Assembly (NCBI RefSeq): GCF_000384315.1
Contig: NZ_ARVW01000001.1
Coordinates: 3,047,746 to 3,111,745 of the forward strand
Length of the DNA: 64,000 nt
Direction of reading: 5' to 3'
Origin: Amycolatopsis nigrescens CSC17Ta-90
GTDB taxonomy: Bacteria; Actinomycetota; Actinomycetes; Mycobacteriales; Pseudonocardiaceae
Below the pieces are notes generated by a model. That model was not told the origin of the DNA and ran no database searches. It was given only the letters and a program-made list of their open reading frames with translations. The position numbers were made by a program, and so were the translations under genes. Of the stretch, positions 19,201 to 26,819 are shown one piece after another; position 1 is the first letter of the stretch, and each line of letters opens with the position of its first letter.

Positions 19201-19402
19201 GCCACAGCAGGCCGGCGGGCAGGTCCCGACCGGTCAGCTCGCTCAGCTCGGTGGCCACCACGATCGCGTCCCTGGAGGACACGCCCAGCTCGCGCAGCGG
19301 CCGCTCCGGGTCGATCGACTCCGGGCGAAGGCCGGTCAGCAGTGCGATCCGATCGATCAGCCAGCGCCGCAGCTCCGGCTCCCCCGGCGGCGGCAGGCTC
19401 AC
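13223..19402 (-). CDS. Pks13-like type I PKS (ACP-KS-AT-DH-KR-ACP-TE)
   Basis: A 2059-residue single-module synthase. Approximate layout: ACP 1-85 with LGVSSRDA (very like the N-terminal ACP of Pks13), KS 95-520 with DTACSSS (Cys262) and EAHGAGT, AT 620-930 with GHSMGE (Ser about 709), DH from about 980 with HQVQGMPVLP and DACLH, KR 1458-1640 with GGLGAFG, ACP 1700-1770, and TE 1790-2059 with GGWSFGG (Ser1883). Two residues look wrong: the KR tyrosine is His (1607, QAAHATADAW), and the second ACP reads LGGELSG, putting Leu1759 where the phosphopantetheine Ser should be. The AT specificity loop reads TSAGH, neither HAFH nor YASH. GTG start; it overlaps the FAAL stop by 4 bp. Confidence 0.93.
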   Translation of the reverse strand: MSLPPPGEPELRRWLIDRIALLTGLRPESIDPERPLRELGVSSRDAIVVATELSELTGRDLPAGLLWQQPTVAMLAGSLAGGDPADPVEPVRARAADGEPMAVIGMGCRLPGDVESPEDFWRLLVAGTDAIGPVPDGRWADFTGADGFPRHGGFLADVTGFDADFFGISADEATLMDPQQRILLEVTWAALEQARVSARSLRGSRTGVFVGISSAEYGHLTMGGSASTAPWTATGAAASIAANRLSYQLDLRGPSVVVDTACSSSLVAVHQAVRGLRDGEIDLAVVGGVNLMLTPEITATFHRAGALAGNARCKAFDAAADGIVRGEGCGVVLLKRLADARVDGDRVLAVVRGSAVNSDGRSNGLTAPNPAAQRALLADAHAIADSDPSTVDYVEAHGAGTLLGDPIEAQALTEVLGRGRDRGRPLLLGSVKTNLGHLEGAAGVIGLIKTVLALWHGKIPPSLHFTEPNPHIDFHRSALSVVTEPTNWPRYAGTPARAGVSAFGFGGTNAHVVLEEWPFEPNTSAAAGERWGSRPHVFALSAHTDAALRQRARDLVGWLDSPGGKAVRPDELAGALAARDHQDRRAVLVVPARSRLVEGLRSLAVGTPNREVLLGNSRPACAGPVFVFSGYGSHWPAMGKRLLSTEPEFRAAVDALEPIFLAKAGFSLRSRLRSSHPSTDPAVVQPTLFGMQVALAALWRAHGVEPAAVLGHSMGEVAAAVVAGALAVPDGLWTVATRSRLLSELSASGAGAMAVVELSATELAELGERFPGVSVAVYTSPTQCTISGDAAEVAALVAYAESIGKLARRLTVTSAGHSPAVDAVLAEFRAGLGTLPAGPPLTTFYSSVLDDPRGTPVFDEDYWVANLRRPVRFTHALAAAMADGHQMFVEISPHPIAATAVEQTATVRGHDAVALPTLSRRAADRDDFLTSLAALHAAGHPSVLARRYPDGPVLDLPGPAWQHERYWAEPRRPAPATGAHPLLGVRVEVPEEARELWQSDLDPETLPWLADHQVQGMPVLPGTAYLEMAMSCGRAVFGVPDGELVVRDLELAELLPVHQPVRLCTEFRRLGPDRGLVRIRSKTGSGDWIGHATAEVLVEPAVPVSPWAGAIAEEPPLDLYRELALHGQSYGPAFRGLHGVHAARGRASAGIALPEAASDHPAFTLHPALGDACLHTLAAAAAAELNGARGVYLPAGIGSVRLPGDPRAGVRCRAAVRRTGDELLGAVRLMDAEERVVAELTGVRVRRLSSAALPVPLHDKLFETRWVERPLPAEPSAVGRDWLVLTDDRPASLAQSIGLATALAATGDSATALPVAELADGLRSPAGVVLIAAQTRAYRDPAVARELLLTVSTVVRRLAGSPTRLYLAVRNAAVVTEGEHGEPGAAALRALVRVLAFEHPGLRVSLVDLDPASSGAALAAELRAVAADDEVAWRDGRRYVARVVRTAPADPAAGSRVRPGGYLISGGLGAFGLLTAGWLAGRGAKRIVLCGRTGPSPEVSAVLDRLRERGTDIRLVLGDIAEPAVVRAAVDRVTEDGVRLHGVVHAAGVPDDRPVTELTEARLAEVWRPKVLGGRNLHEATQGHDLDWWLGFSSAAALFGSPGQAAHATADAWLDGLAASRRAQGLPATSVQWGAWATGPGNNPLLEPMAADEGLAALAAVLGAGPPVIGVGRIDLSRALGRFPELGRRPVFADLESADPTEKGLGATGEDAHPAPAPGPRPVAPRDPAERWVAGLWRAVLDAREFGVFDDFFELGGELSGAERIRGEVVERLGEAPEVDELFFAPTVAAMADLLRGGYEGTDTGPVRLLCERGDQPPLFLFHPAGGTTSVYRPLVDRLGDRQPCYGLERMDELGTLEEKAARYVELVRVIQPEGRYRLGGWSFGGMLAYEVARQLTEAGCQVDAVILIGTVLPRRAAGADEGAGRFLRHVRDVYGMDLALSSAEQRELDEPGQVDLVLGRLAAVAPGTGDAVLRHQYTSYVDTKIAERYRPKPYAGPVLLCRAADERAPGWDELCPSLRVVTVPGDQLTMIDPPQVDELAERLGHFLEGSRDVQRPPA

Positions 19403-21207
19403 CGAGATCCGGTCCGTCCGAAGGCGCCGGCCAGGTAGTTCGCCCGGCAGCGCGACCTGGCCACCTTGCCGCTGGTTGTCCTCGGCAGGTCACCGGGACT
19501 GAGCAGCAGCACGTCGTGCAGGCCGACCCCGTGCTGGGCCGAGATGGTGCCGCGCAGCGCCCCGATCACCTCGTCCACGTCCAGCCACTCGTCGTCGATC
19601 CACCGCGAGCGTTCCGCGACCACCACCAGCCGCTCGCCGTCGGTGAACGGGACCGCGAAGGCGGCCGCGGAGTGCGGGCGGATCGCCGGATGCGCCTGCT
19701 CGGCGCTGACCTCGATGTCCTGCGGGTAGTGGTTGCGGCCGTCCACGATGATCAGGTCCTTGATCCGGCCGGTCACGTACAGCTCGTTCTCGAACAGCAC
19801 GCCGAGGTCGCCGGTGCGCAGCCACCAGTTGGGTTCCGCGCCGGAGCCGTGGCCGTCCATGATCGCGCAGAAGGTCTCCCCCGACGACGTCGCTCGTCGC
19901 CAGTAGCCGCGGCCCACGTTGGGCCCGCTCACCCAGATCTCGCCGACGTAGCCGGCCGGCTGCTCGACCCTGCTGCGCGGATCGACGATGGCGACCTGCT
20001 GGCCGACCGGACGTCCCGCCGAAACCAGCACGGACACCCCGCCGAGCGAGTCCTCGGCCGGCACCGCACGGCCACCGGCCAGCCGCACCCGGTCGAAGGC
20101 GACCCGGCGCGGCGGCGCACCGGCCGCGGACACCGACACCAGCACGGTCGCTTCGGCAAGGCCGTAGGAGGACCGGTGCGTCTCGGGTTTCAACCCGCAC
20201 GACCGGAACGCCTCGTGGAACCGGTCCATCACATGCGCCTGCACCGGCTCGCTGCCGTTGATCAGCGCGCGGACCCGGTCCAGCCGCAGGAAGTTCTTGT
20301 CCGCCGTGCTGACCCTGGCCGCGGCCACCCCGTAGGCGAAGCTGGGCGCGGCGCTGATCGCGCCGGGGTTGGCCGAGAGCGCGCGCAGCCAGCGCACCGG
20401 CTTTTCCAGGAACGCCAAGGGATCCATCAGCACCGTGGACATCCCGGCGAGCACCGGGGCTGCGATCGCCAGCACCAGGCCCATGTCGTGGTAGAGCGGC
20501 AGCCAGCTCACCGACACCGCGCGATCCGGCTCCACGCCGTAGGCCCGCGCGGACTGCCTGGCGCTGGCCACCACGTTGCGGTGGGTGATGATCACGCCGG
20601 TCGGCACCCTGGTGGAGCCGGAGGTGTACTGGAGGTAGGCCTCGTCGTCCGGGCTTGGTTCCACCGCGCTGAGCAGTTCGGGGAAGCCGCTGGGCACCTC
20701 GTCCACCGCGACCACCTGGCGCACCCGCGGCCGGATGCCGTCCAGGAAGGAGCGCACCGTGGACAGCCGGTCCTTGGTGGTCAGCACCAGGCTCGGCCCG
20801 GCGTCCCCGATCACCCCGGCCAGCCGCTCCGCGTGCCCGGGCAGTTCGGGGCCGAACAGCGGCACCGCGACCAGCCCGGCCCGCAGACAGGCCAGGAAAC
20901 CGATGATGTACTCGGTGCACTGGCCCATCAGGATCGCGGCCCGCTCGCCCCGGTCGGTCATGCTCTGCAGCCAGGCGGCGACCTCGGTGACCCTGGTGTC
21001 GAGTTCCTGCCAGGTCAGCGAATGGGCGATCCCGGACGGGTTGGACGAGTAGTCGAGATAGGTGACCGCGGTCCGGTCGCCGCGCCGGGTGGCCCAGCCG
21101 CTGAGCAGCTCGGGCAGCGTTTCCCGGTGCGCGCCGGCCCGGTCCAGTCCTGCCGGGGAGATTCGAGGGGAAATCCAGGGGCCGGTCTTCTCCGAACTCG
21201 TGAACAT
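19399..21207 (-). CDS. FadD32-like fatty-acyl-AMP ligase (FAAL)
   Basis: A 602-residue adenylating enzyme that would activate a long-chain fatty acid as acyl-AMP and load it on the N-terminal ACP of the neighbouring PKS. The AMP-binding motif YTSGSTRVP lies at 194-202. LPLYHDMGL, SYGLAEAT and LRTGDLG are typical of FAALs rather than CoA ligases, and YTSGSTRVPTGVIITH resembles FadD32. The stop overlaps the PKS start by 4 bp (GTGA), so translation is coupled and the two act together. It is the first gene of the operon; its promoter should lie in 21208-21313. Confidence 0.92.
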   Translation of the reverse strand: MFTSSEKTGPWISPRISPAGLDRAGAHRETLPELLSGWATRRGDRTAVTYLDYSSNPSGIAHSLTWQELDTRVTEVAAWLQSMTDRGERAAILMGQCTEYIIGFLACLRAGLVAVPLFGPELPGHAERLAGVIGDAGPSLVLTTKDRLSTVRSFLDGIRPRVRQVVAVDEVPSGFPELLSAVEPSPDDEAYLQYTSGSTRVPTGVIITHRNVVASARQSARAYGVEPDRAVSVSWLPLYHDMGLVLAIAAPVLAGMSTVLMDPLAFLEKPVRWLRALSANPGAISAAPSFAYGVAAARVSTADKNFLRLDRVRALINGSEPVQAHVMDRFHEAFRSCGLKPETHRSSYGLAEATVLVSVSAAGAPPRRVAFDRVRLAGGRAVPAEDSLGGVSVLVSAGRPVGQQVAIVDPRSRVEQPAGYVGEIWVSGPNVGRGYWRRATSSGETFCAIMDGHGSGAEPNWWLRTGDLGVLFENELYVTGRIKDLIIVDGRNHYPQDIEVSAEQAHPAIRPHSAAAFAVPFTDGERLVVVAERSRWIDDEWLDVDEVIGALRGTISAQHGVGLHDVLLLSPGDLPRTTSGKVARSRCRANYLAGAFGRTGSR

Positions 21208-21313
21208 TCGTGCCTCGCATACTCACCAGGACCTGCGCGCGCTCGTGAGTGGAAACTGTTGTCCCAGCAACACTTTTCACTCACGACCGTGCGACGGGTC
21301 ACCGATAGTGGAG

Positions 21314-21350
21314 GGCCGGCGCGGGAAGGGTGGAATCTCCCGCGCCGGCC
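21314..21350 (-). terminator. hairpin terminator after the 21412 gene
   Basis: Perfect 13-bp arms (21314-21326 and 21338-21350) around an 11-nt loop, just downstream of the - strand secreted-protein gene and before the FAAL promoter region. Confidence 0.65.
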
Positions 21351-21411
21351 TGCCTGGACAGCACCGCTGGGGGCCGGTGCCGCCGAGGCTGGTTCTGGTG
21401 CTGTGCTGGTT

Positions 21412-22026
21412 CTAGACCTTTGCGAGCTTCACGTTCGCCGTGTTGTCCGGACCGGCCGAGTTCATGTTGATCAGGAAGGTGCTGAACCCGCAGGCGTCGG
21501 ACCACTCGGACAGCGTGTACGGAGTGGTCGTGGCCAGGTCGCCGCCCTTGGCCGGGTCGAACGGGCCGGTCGAGCCCAGGGTCAGGGTGGGAGCTTCCTT
21601 CTGCTCGCAAGCGTCACCCACCAGCAGCGGGAAGCCCAGCGCGGTCAGGTTCTTCAGCCTGATCTGCAGCGGCAGGGTGAAGTTCTCCACCTTGCCGCCG
21701 ACGAACTTGCCGCTGGACGGGGCCGCTTCGAAGAACTCGACGTCCAGCTCGGAGTCGAAGGTGCCGAACGCCTTGAACGCCACGTGCGGCGCGGTGTCCT
21801 GCTTGAACTTGCTGGTGAAGTTGCCGCTGGCCAGATCCAGCTCGACGTCCACCGTGGCATCGATCGGGATGTCGGTGTTCATCTTGACCACGTGCGCTGC
21901 ACCGGTGACCTTGTACTTGAGCTTGAGCGGGGCGGCGTTGGCGGTACCGGTGAGCACGCCGCCCACGAGGCCGGCTGCCAGTACGACCGTGGCCACACTC
22001 GCCAGCTTGGCCTTGATGTTCTTCAT
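21412..22026 (-). CDS. secreted protein, C-module only
   Basis: A 204-residue exported protein. The signal peptide ends near GTANA (about residue 31). The mature domain is beta-rich and matches the C-terminal half of the proteins at 33001 and 35450: all share a G(L/F/V)P-L-x-x-G-x-x-C segment (here GFPLLVGDAC), then an aromatic-x-x-(G/A)C segment (SDACGF), then a Gly/Ala-Gly-Pro-x-Asn ending (SAGPDN). Four cysteines or fewer suggest disulfide stabilisation. Function unknown. It lies between the FAAL-PKS operon and the mce operon and has its own terminator. Confidence 0.78.
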   Translation of the reverse strand: MKNIKAKLASVATVVLAAGLVGGVLTGTANAAPLKLKYKVTGAAHVVKMNTDIPIDATVDVELDLASGNFTSKFKQDTAPHVAFKAFGTFDSELDVEFFEAAPSSGKFVGGKVENFTLPLQIRLKNLTALGFPLLVGDACEQKEAPTLTLGSTGPFDPAKGGDLATTTPYTLSEWSDACGFSTFLINMNSAGPDNTANVKLAKV

Positions 22027-22340
22027 ACCGAATCTCCTAGCGTATCCAGTGAAGGTGCACTACGGGTCCTGACAAATTCGGGGATTCCGGGACCCACCAG
22101 AACAGTGACGCGGAAAGCGTCTGCCAACCGACTGACTCACACCTCAGCCTCAGCAAGCGAAAACGAAGCTCTTACCATCTTTTCCGCTTATTGGGAGTTT
22201 ACTGCGACGTAACGGGCGACACAAGCCAAAACGGGGAACAAGTCTTATTCTCGTTTGTCTTCACGAAAATTATCACCAGCCTGATTGCTTCCAGAATTCG
22301 ACTATCCCCGGCATGCGAAGAAAAGTGACACGATCTCGCC
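22027..22340. other. intergenic region, mce operon end to secreted gene
   Basis: 314 bp between the last mce-associated gene and the secreted-protein gene, both on the - strand. It is less GC-rich than its surroundings and should hold the promoter of the 22026 start. No conserved element, hairpin or small gene was recognised. Confidence 0.5.
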
Positions 22341-22943
22341 TTACCTCGCCTGCAGGTCGGCGATGAGCCAGCGGCCGCCATGGCGCTCCGCGGTGACGCT
22401 CAGCTGGGCGGCGCCCACACTGGACGAACCGGTGTCCGCCCTGGTCGAGCTCTGGTCCAGGAACGCCAGCAGGGTGGCACGGTCGCCGTCGAGCAGCTTC
22501 ACCCCGGACACCGCCGGTTGCGAGCGAAGGGTCAGCTTCTGCGCCGGCGCCTGCGTCCGCACCTGCGCGAACAGCTGCTCGTACTGGTCTTTCGCCCGGC
22601 CGGTGAGCAGCTGGCCCGCCGCCTCTTCGGTCGGCGCCGGATTGTCGAAGGAGTACGAGAAGATCCTGCCCAGCGCGTCGTTCACCTGACCGAGCACCGC
22701 GGTGGTGGTTTCGGAGTCGACCAGCGCGGTGTTGTTCGCGGCCGGGCCGCCACGGGCCTGCTGCGACTCGATGGCGAACCAGCCGGCGAGCCCGCCGAAC
22801 AGCACCGCGGCGGCCAGCGCCAGCACGGTACCGCGACGCGGTTTGGCCGTTTCCGGCTCGTTCTCCGCCTTTTCCGCGGGCTTCTCTTCCGGTTCTTCCG
22901 GCTTTTCGTCGACAAGTGTCGCGACGATTTCCTTTTCCGACAT
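22341..22943 (-). CDS. Mce-associated membrane protein 2
   Basis: A 200-residue membrane-anchored protein: an acidic, Glu/Pro/Lys-rich cytoplasmic start (about 1-35), one transmembrane helix (VLALAAAVLFGGLAGWFAI, about 40-58), and an outer domain with conserved hydrophobic strands ending in GGRWLIADLQAR, as in Mce-associated (Mas/Mam) proteins thought to stabilise Mce complexes. It is the last gene of the operon, 16 bp after the previous Mas gene. Confidence 0.82.
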   Translation of the reverse strand: MSEKEIVATLVDEKPEEPEEKPAEKAENEPETAKPRRGTVLALAAAVLFGGLAGWFAIESQQARGGPAANNTALVDSETTTAVLGQVNDALGRIFSYSFDNPAPTEEAAGQLLTGRAKDQYEQLFAQVRTQAPAQKLTLRSQPAVSGVKLLDGDRATLLAFLDQSSTRADTGSSSVGAAQLSVTAERHGGRWLIADLQAR

Positions 22944-22959
22944 TCGTTCTCCTAACCGA

Positions 22960-23490
22960 TCAGGCCCCCGTGACCGGCACCGGGCTGAGCGCGTCCAGCT
23001 TCCAGGCGTCCCCGGTTCGGGTCAGCCCGGCCAAGAGCCGGCTGTGCTTGGTCACCGGCGTTCCCCCGTCCGGGGTCACCACGGTTTCCACCGAGGCGAT
23101 CACCTTGGCGGTGCTCGCGCCGTCGTCCAGTTCGGTCACCGCCGCGTCCAGGATCTTCGCGGTGCTGACCGTTTTGGCCTCTTCGATGCGCTTGACCCCG
23201 TTCGCGGTGTCCTTGGCCAGCTCGTCGCGGAGGGTGCCGGTGGATGCCTCCAGCCACCGGTCGTACCCCGCGGCGGCCTGGTGGAAGTCCAGCGTGTTGA
23301 AGGTCAGCACCCCCTGCTGCGCGGCCTGCAGCACCCCTTCGCGGGCGATCCCGCGCTGGATCCCGTCGTCCTGTCCGGCGTCCCACCACGAGTATCCGAA
23401 CCATCCGGCCGCACCCAACGCCAGCACCGCGGCGGAAAGGGCGGCGGAGAACGGAATCCCCCTGCGATCCCGGGCCTTCTTCTCGTTCAT
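22960..23490 (-). CDS. Mce-associated membrane protein 1
   Basis: A 176-residue protein with one N-terminal transmembrane segment (AALSAAVLALGAAGWFGYSWW) and an extracytoplasmic domain containing the Mas-family pattern LTFNTLDFHQAAAGYDRWLEASTG and a final GDAWKLDALSPV strand. It is paralogous in plan to the next gene. It follows mceF by 19 bp, as is usual for mce operons. Confidence 0.84.
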   Translation of the reverse strand: MNEKKARDRRGIPFSAALSAAVLALGAAGWFGYSWWDAGQDDGIQRGIAREGVLQAAQQGVLTFNTLDFHQAAAGYDRWLEASTGTLRDELAKDTANGVKRIEEAKTVSTAKILDAAVTELDDGASTAKVIASVETVVTPDGGTPVTKHSRLLAGLTRTGDAWKLDALSPVPVTGA

Positions 23491-23509
23491 GTCACTCCTA
23501 ACAGGACGG

Positions 23510-24622
23510 TCAGCGCCCGCTCGGTGAAGGGGCGTTCTGCGAACCGCGCACCCCGGTCCCGCTGCCCTTCGACAGGGTGCAGCGCGCGCCGGTGTTCAGC
23601 GGCCCGCCCGCACCGGTGTCCAGCCCGTCCCGGTACTGGGTGCCGTAACCGCTGGTGCACGGCGGCGGGTCGAAGAAGGTCAGCGACAGTCCGAAGTGCG
23701 CACCGTCGTCCCGCACCACCTTCGAGGCCGCGTTGACCGCCTGCGGTGCGGTGACCAGCAGCTGCTCCATCCCGCGCTGGCGGACCTCGACCACGTCGGC
23801 GGTGGTCAGCAGGTTGGCCATCATCACCCCGAGGCCGGGACCGGACTCCCGGATCAGGGCGCTGACCTGCTCGGTCGCCGCGGGCACCGCCGGCAGCAGC
23901 CCGCGCAGGTCCTGGTCCGAGTTCTTCATCGTCTCCGCGAGCAGCTTCGCGTTGCTGCCGAAGGACTTGATCGCGTCGGACTGCCGGTACTGGGTGTCCA
24001 GCACGGTTTTCGCGTCGGTCACCAGCTGGGTCACCTGCGGCACGTGCTGGGTGGCCGTCTGGATGAAGTCGATGCCCTTGTCCAGCAGCATCTCCAGGTT
24101 CGGCCCGGCACCCTCGGTGGCGTCGTACAGCTCGTCCACCACCTTGCGCAGCGCGTCCTTCGGCACCGAGTCGGCCAGCGCGGCGAGGTTGCTCAGCACC
24201 AGGTCCACCGGCAGCGGGGTCTTGGTGTCCTGTTCCTGGATAACCGAGCCGGCTTTCAGCATCGGGCCGTCATCCCGCCGTGGCCGCAGATCCACGTACT
24301 GCTCGCCGACCGCGGACCGGTTGGCCACCACCGCCTCGGTGTCCGCCGGCACCTCCATCGCGCCGGCGTCGATGTTCAGGTCCGCCTCCATGCCGGTCGC
24401 GGTCAGCCGCAGCTCACCGACCCTGCCGATGGCGACGCCCCGGTAGGTGACCTCCGAGTTGGTGAACACGCCGCCGCCGGTGACGAACTTGGCGGTGACC
24501 CGGTACCCGCTGTTCCACAACAGCTTGTCCAGCCCCGCGTAGGTGGCGCCGACGTAGGCGACACCGACGACGGCGATCACCACGAAGATCAGCACCTGCA
24601 CCCGGACCACTTTGGTCAGCAT
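23510..24622 (-). CDS. mceF: MceF, sixth subunit of the lipid importer
   Basis: A 370-residue Mce protein: an N-terminal anchor (about 7-28), an MCE/MlaD domain (about 35-115, with GYRVTAKFVTGGGVF and NRSAVGEQYVDLRP), a long helical region to about 290, and a short Gly/Ser/Pro tail. Six such subunits form a periplasmic tunnel that moves lipids to the YrbE permease. It overlaps mceE by 1 bp (TGATG). Position, rather than sequence alone, supports the F letter. Confidence 0.9.
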   Translation of the reverse strand: MLTKVVRVQVLIFVVIAVVGVAYVGATYAGLDKLLWNSGYRVTAKFVTGGGVFTNSEVTYRGVAIGRVGELRLTATGMEADLNIDAGAMEVPADTEAVVANRSAVGEQYVDLRPRRDDGPMLKAGSVIQEQDTKTPLPVDLVLSNLAALADSVPKDALRKVVDELYDATEGAGPNLEMLLDKGIDFIQTATQHVPQVTQLVTDAKTVLDTQYRQSDAIKSFGSNAKLLAETMKNSDQDLRGLLPAVPAATEQVSALIRESGPGLGVMMANLLTTADVVEVRQRGMEQLLVTAPQAVNAASKVVRDDGAHFGLSLTFFDPPPCTSGYGTQYRDGLDTGAGGPLNTGARCTLSKGSGTGVRGSQNAPSPSGR

Positions 24623-25638
24623 CAGCGGCCACCACCCTGCAACGCCGCCTGCGCCTGCGCGTCCAGGTTCACGAACCCGTTGATGTAGTCGCCCTTGATG
24701 GTCTCCATCGCGCTGTCCGGGAACGGGAAGGTCAGCAGCATCTCCATCGCCTTTGGCAGGCTGTCCCCGGAGTTGGCCAGCTGGCGCAGCGTCGGCTCCA
24801 GCGCGCGGAGGTCGGCGACCAGGTCGTCCTTGCTCTTGTTGACCGTGTCCACCGCCACGTTCGTCAATGACGCCAAGGACTTCAGCATGCCGACCAGCGC
24901 CTCTCGCTGCTGTGAGACCACTTCGATGCCCGGTGTCAGGTCGGTCAGCGCCGTGTTGATCTCTTCCTTGTGCTCGCCGAGGGTGGCGGACAGCCGGTTC
25001 ACGCTGTCCAGCGCCCTGGTGATCTCCGCCTTGTGCTCGTCGAGCCCGCCGACGAAGGTGTTCAGGTTCGAGATCAGCGCGCGGGCCGAGCTCTCCTTGC
25101 CGCCGAGCGCGTTGTTCAGCTCGCGGGTGATGCTCTGGATCTGCGCCACCCCGCCACCGTTGAGCAGCAGGGAAAGCGCGCCGAAGACCTCTTCGATCTC
25201 CGGGGCCATGCTGGACTCGGCCAGCGGGATCACCGCACCGTCGAGCAGCTTGCCGGTCGGTGTGGCGTCCGGCGGCGGCGCCAGCTCCACGAACTTCTCA
25301 CCCAGGATGCTGGACTGGCGCAGCCGCGCCACCGCGTTGGCCGGGAGCACCGCGTCGCCGTTCACCCGCAGGGTCACCTGCGCGCTGCGCCCGTCCGGCG
25401 CCAGCTCCACGTTCTCCACCCGGCCGACCGCCACGTCGTTGACCCTGACTCCGGACTGCGGCACCAGGTCGAGCACGTTCTGGAAGCTGGCGAACACCCG
25501 GTACGGCCGGTCACCGAGCGCGGCACCACCGGGCAGCGGCAGGTCGTAGACGCTTTGCACGCTGCTGCCGCCGCAACCGGCGGTGACCGCGGCGAGCAGC
25601 ACCACGGCGGCCGCCTTGAGCCTGGTCTTCGGCTTCAC
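24622..25638 (-). CDS. mceE: MceE lipoprotein (LprK-type)
   Basis: A 338-residue Mce subunit anchored by a lipid instead of a transmembrane helix: the lipobox VTAGC gives Cys22. The MCE domain (YRVFASFQNVLDLVPQSGVRVNDVAVG) is followed by a helical region. The fifth subunit is the lipoprotein in most actinobacterial mce operons, which fits its place here. It overlaps mceD by 4 bp (ATGA). Confidence 0.92.
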   Translation of the reverse strand: MKPKTRLKAAAVVLLAAVTAGCGGSSVQSVYDLPLPGGAALGDRPYRVFASFQNVLDLVPQSGVRVNDVAVGRVENVELAPDGRSAQVTLRVNGDAVLPANAVARLRQSSILGEKFVELAPPPDATPTGKLLDGAVIPLAESSMAPEIEEVFGALSLLLNGGGVAQIQSITRELNNALGGKESSARALISNLNTFVGGLDEHKAEITRALDSVNRLSATLGEHKEEINTALTDLTPGIEVVSQQREALVGMLKSLASLTNVAVDTVNKSKDDLVADLRALEPTLRQLANSGDSLPKAMEMLLTFPFPDSAMETIKGDYINGFVNLDAQAQAALQGGGR

Positions 25639-26819
25639 TGGGCACCTCCTGGGTTCGGTGAGGCGAAGAGCTCCGCACTGGGCAGCGGCAGCACCGGCAG
25701 GTCACTCCGGTTCTGCCCGGCGTCGACCGCCACCAGGCCGTCCTGCCTGGCCGCCGGTGCGCAACCGCCGACACCGGGGACCGGGCACGTCGAGCCGGCC
25801 GCAGCGGTCGACGCCTTGCTCTGCGCGGAGTACTCGAGCAGGTTGCCGCGACCGTCGAGGGTCCCGGTCTGCGGGTTGTACGCCTCCAGCAGGTTGGTCA
25901 GCGTGTTCGGCGCGGTGTCCAGCGCCTCGGCCAGCGATGCCTTCTGGTTGGACAGGATCTTGCTGATCTCCGCCAGCTTGTCCACATTGGACTTGACCTT
26001 GTCCCGGTTGTCCCGGATGAAGCCCTGCACGGTGCCCAGCGCCTTGGTCAGCTCGGTGAGCGCGCCGGAGAACTCGTCGCGCTGGTCGGCCAGCACCTTG
26101 GTGATCGAGGAGAGCTGCTGCCCGGCCTGGTTCACCTGGTCGTCGTTGGCGGCCAGCATCCCGGTGAACTTGCTCAGGTTGTCCACCGTGCTGAACACGT
26201 CGTCCTTGGTACCGCTCAGCGTCCTGGCCAGCTCGCCAAGCTGCTTGAGCGACTCGCCGAGCGGTTTCCCGTTGCCGTCGAAGGTTTTCGCGCCCTGCTC
26301 CAGCAGCTGGCTGACCGCGCCGTCGGAGTTGGCGCCGTTCGGCCCGAGCGCGGTGGTCAGCTCATTGAGACTGGTGAACAGCTGGTCCACCTCGACCGGG
26401 GTGGCGGTGCGCGCCACCGGGATCTCGGCGCCGTCACCGAGCTCGTCGCCGCCGGTGAAGACCGGGGCGACCTGGATGTACCGGTCGGCGACCAGGCTGG
26501 GCGTCACCACCACCGCGGAGGCGTTCGCCGGCAGCTGCACGTCCTCGCGGATGCTCATGGTGACCTTCACCTGCTGGCCCTCGGGCTCCACCGCCTCCAC
26601 CGAGCCGACCGCGACGCCGAGCACCCGCACGTCCGACGCCGGGTAGACGCCGACCGCCGCGCTGAAGTACGCGACCAGCTTCTTCTCGCTGCCGATGGTG
26701 ACGAACACCCAGATCGCGGTGGCCAGCAACGCGACCAGCACCCCGAGCGCGGTCCAGCGCAGCAGCTGCCGCCGCCGGTGGTGCGCGCCCATGTCCTCCA
26801 AGATCATGGTCTGTGCCAT
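25635..26819 (-). CDS. mceD: MceD subunit
   Basis: A 394-residue Mce protein with an N-terminal membrane anchor (WTALGVLVALLATAIWVFV), an MCE domain (KKLVAYFSAAVGVYPASDVRVLGVAVG) and a long coiled helical region. The C terminus is enriched in Pro and small residues and has a CPVPGVGGCAPAA cysteine pair. It is coupled to mceC by a 1-bp TGATG overlap. Confidence 0.9.
   Translation of the reverse strand: MAQTMILEDMGAHHRRRQLLRWTALGVLVALLATAIWVFVTIGSEKKLVAYFSAAVGVYPASDVRVLGVAVGSVEAVEPEGQQVKVTMSIREDVQLPANASAVVVTPSLVADRYIQVAPVFTGGDELGDGAEIPVARTATPVEVDQLFTSLNELTTALGPNGANSDGAVSQLLEQGAKTFDGNGKPLGESLKQLGELARTLSGTKDDVFSTVDNLSKFTGMLAANDDQVNQAGQQLSSITKVLADQRDEFSGALTELTKALGTVQGFIRDNRDKVKSNVDKLAEISKILSNQKASLAEALDTAPNTLTNLLEAYNPQTGTLDGRGNLLEYSAQSKASTAAAGSTCPVPGVGGCAPAARQDGLVAVDAGQNRSDLPVLPLPSAELFASPNPGGAQ

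Noticed and set aside
12287..19438. A 2383-codon + strand open frame opposite the PKS gene
   Set aside because: Arg/Gly/His-rich with no domains; it is the antisense reading of a high-GC gene with intact PKS motifs on the - strand.
19342..22212. Long + strand open frame across FAAL and the secreted-protein gene
   Set aside because: It spans two genes, a terminator and a promoter region on the other strand and encodes no recognisable domain.
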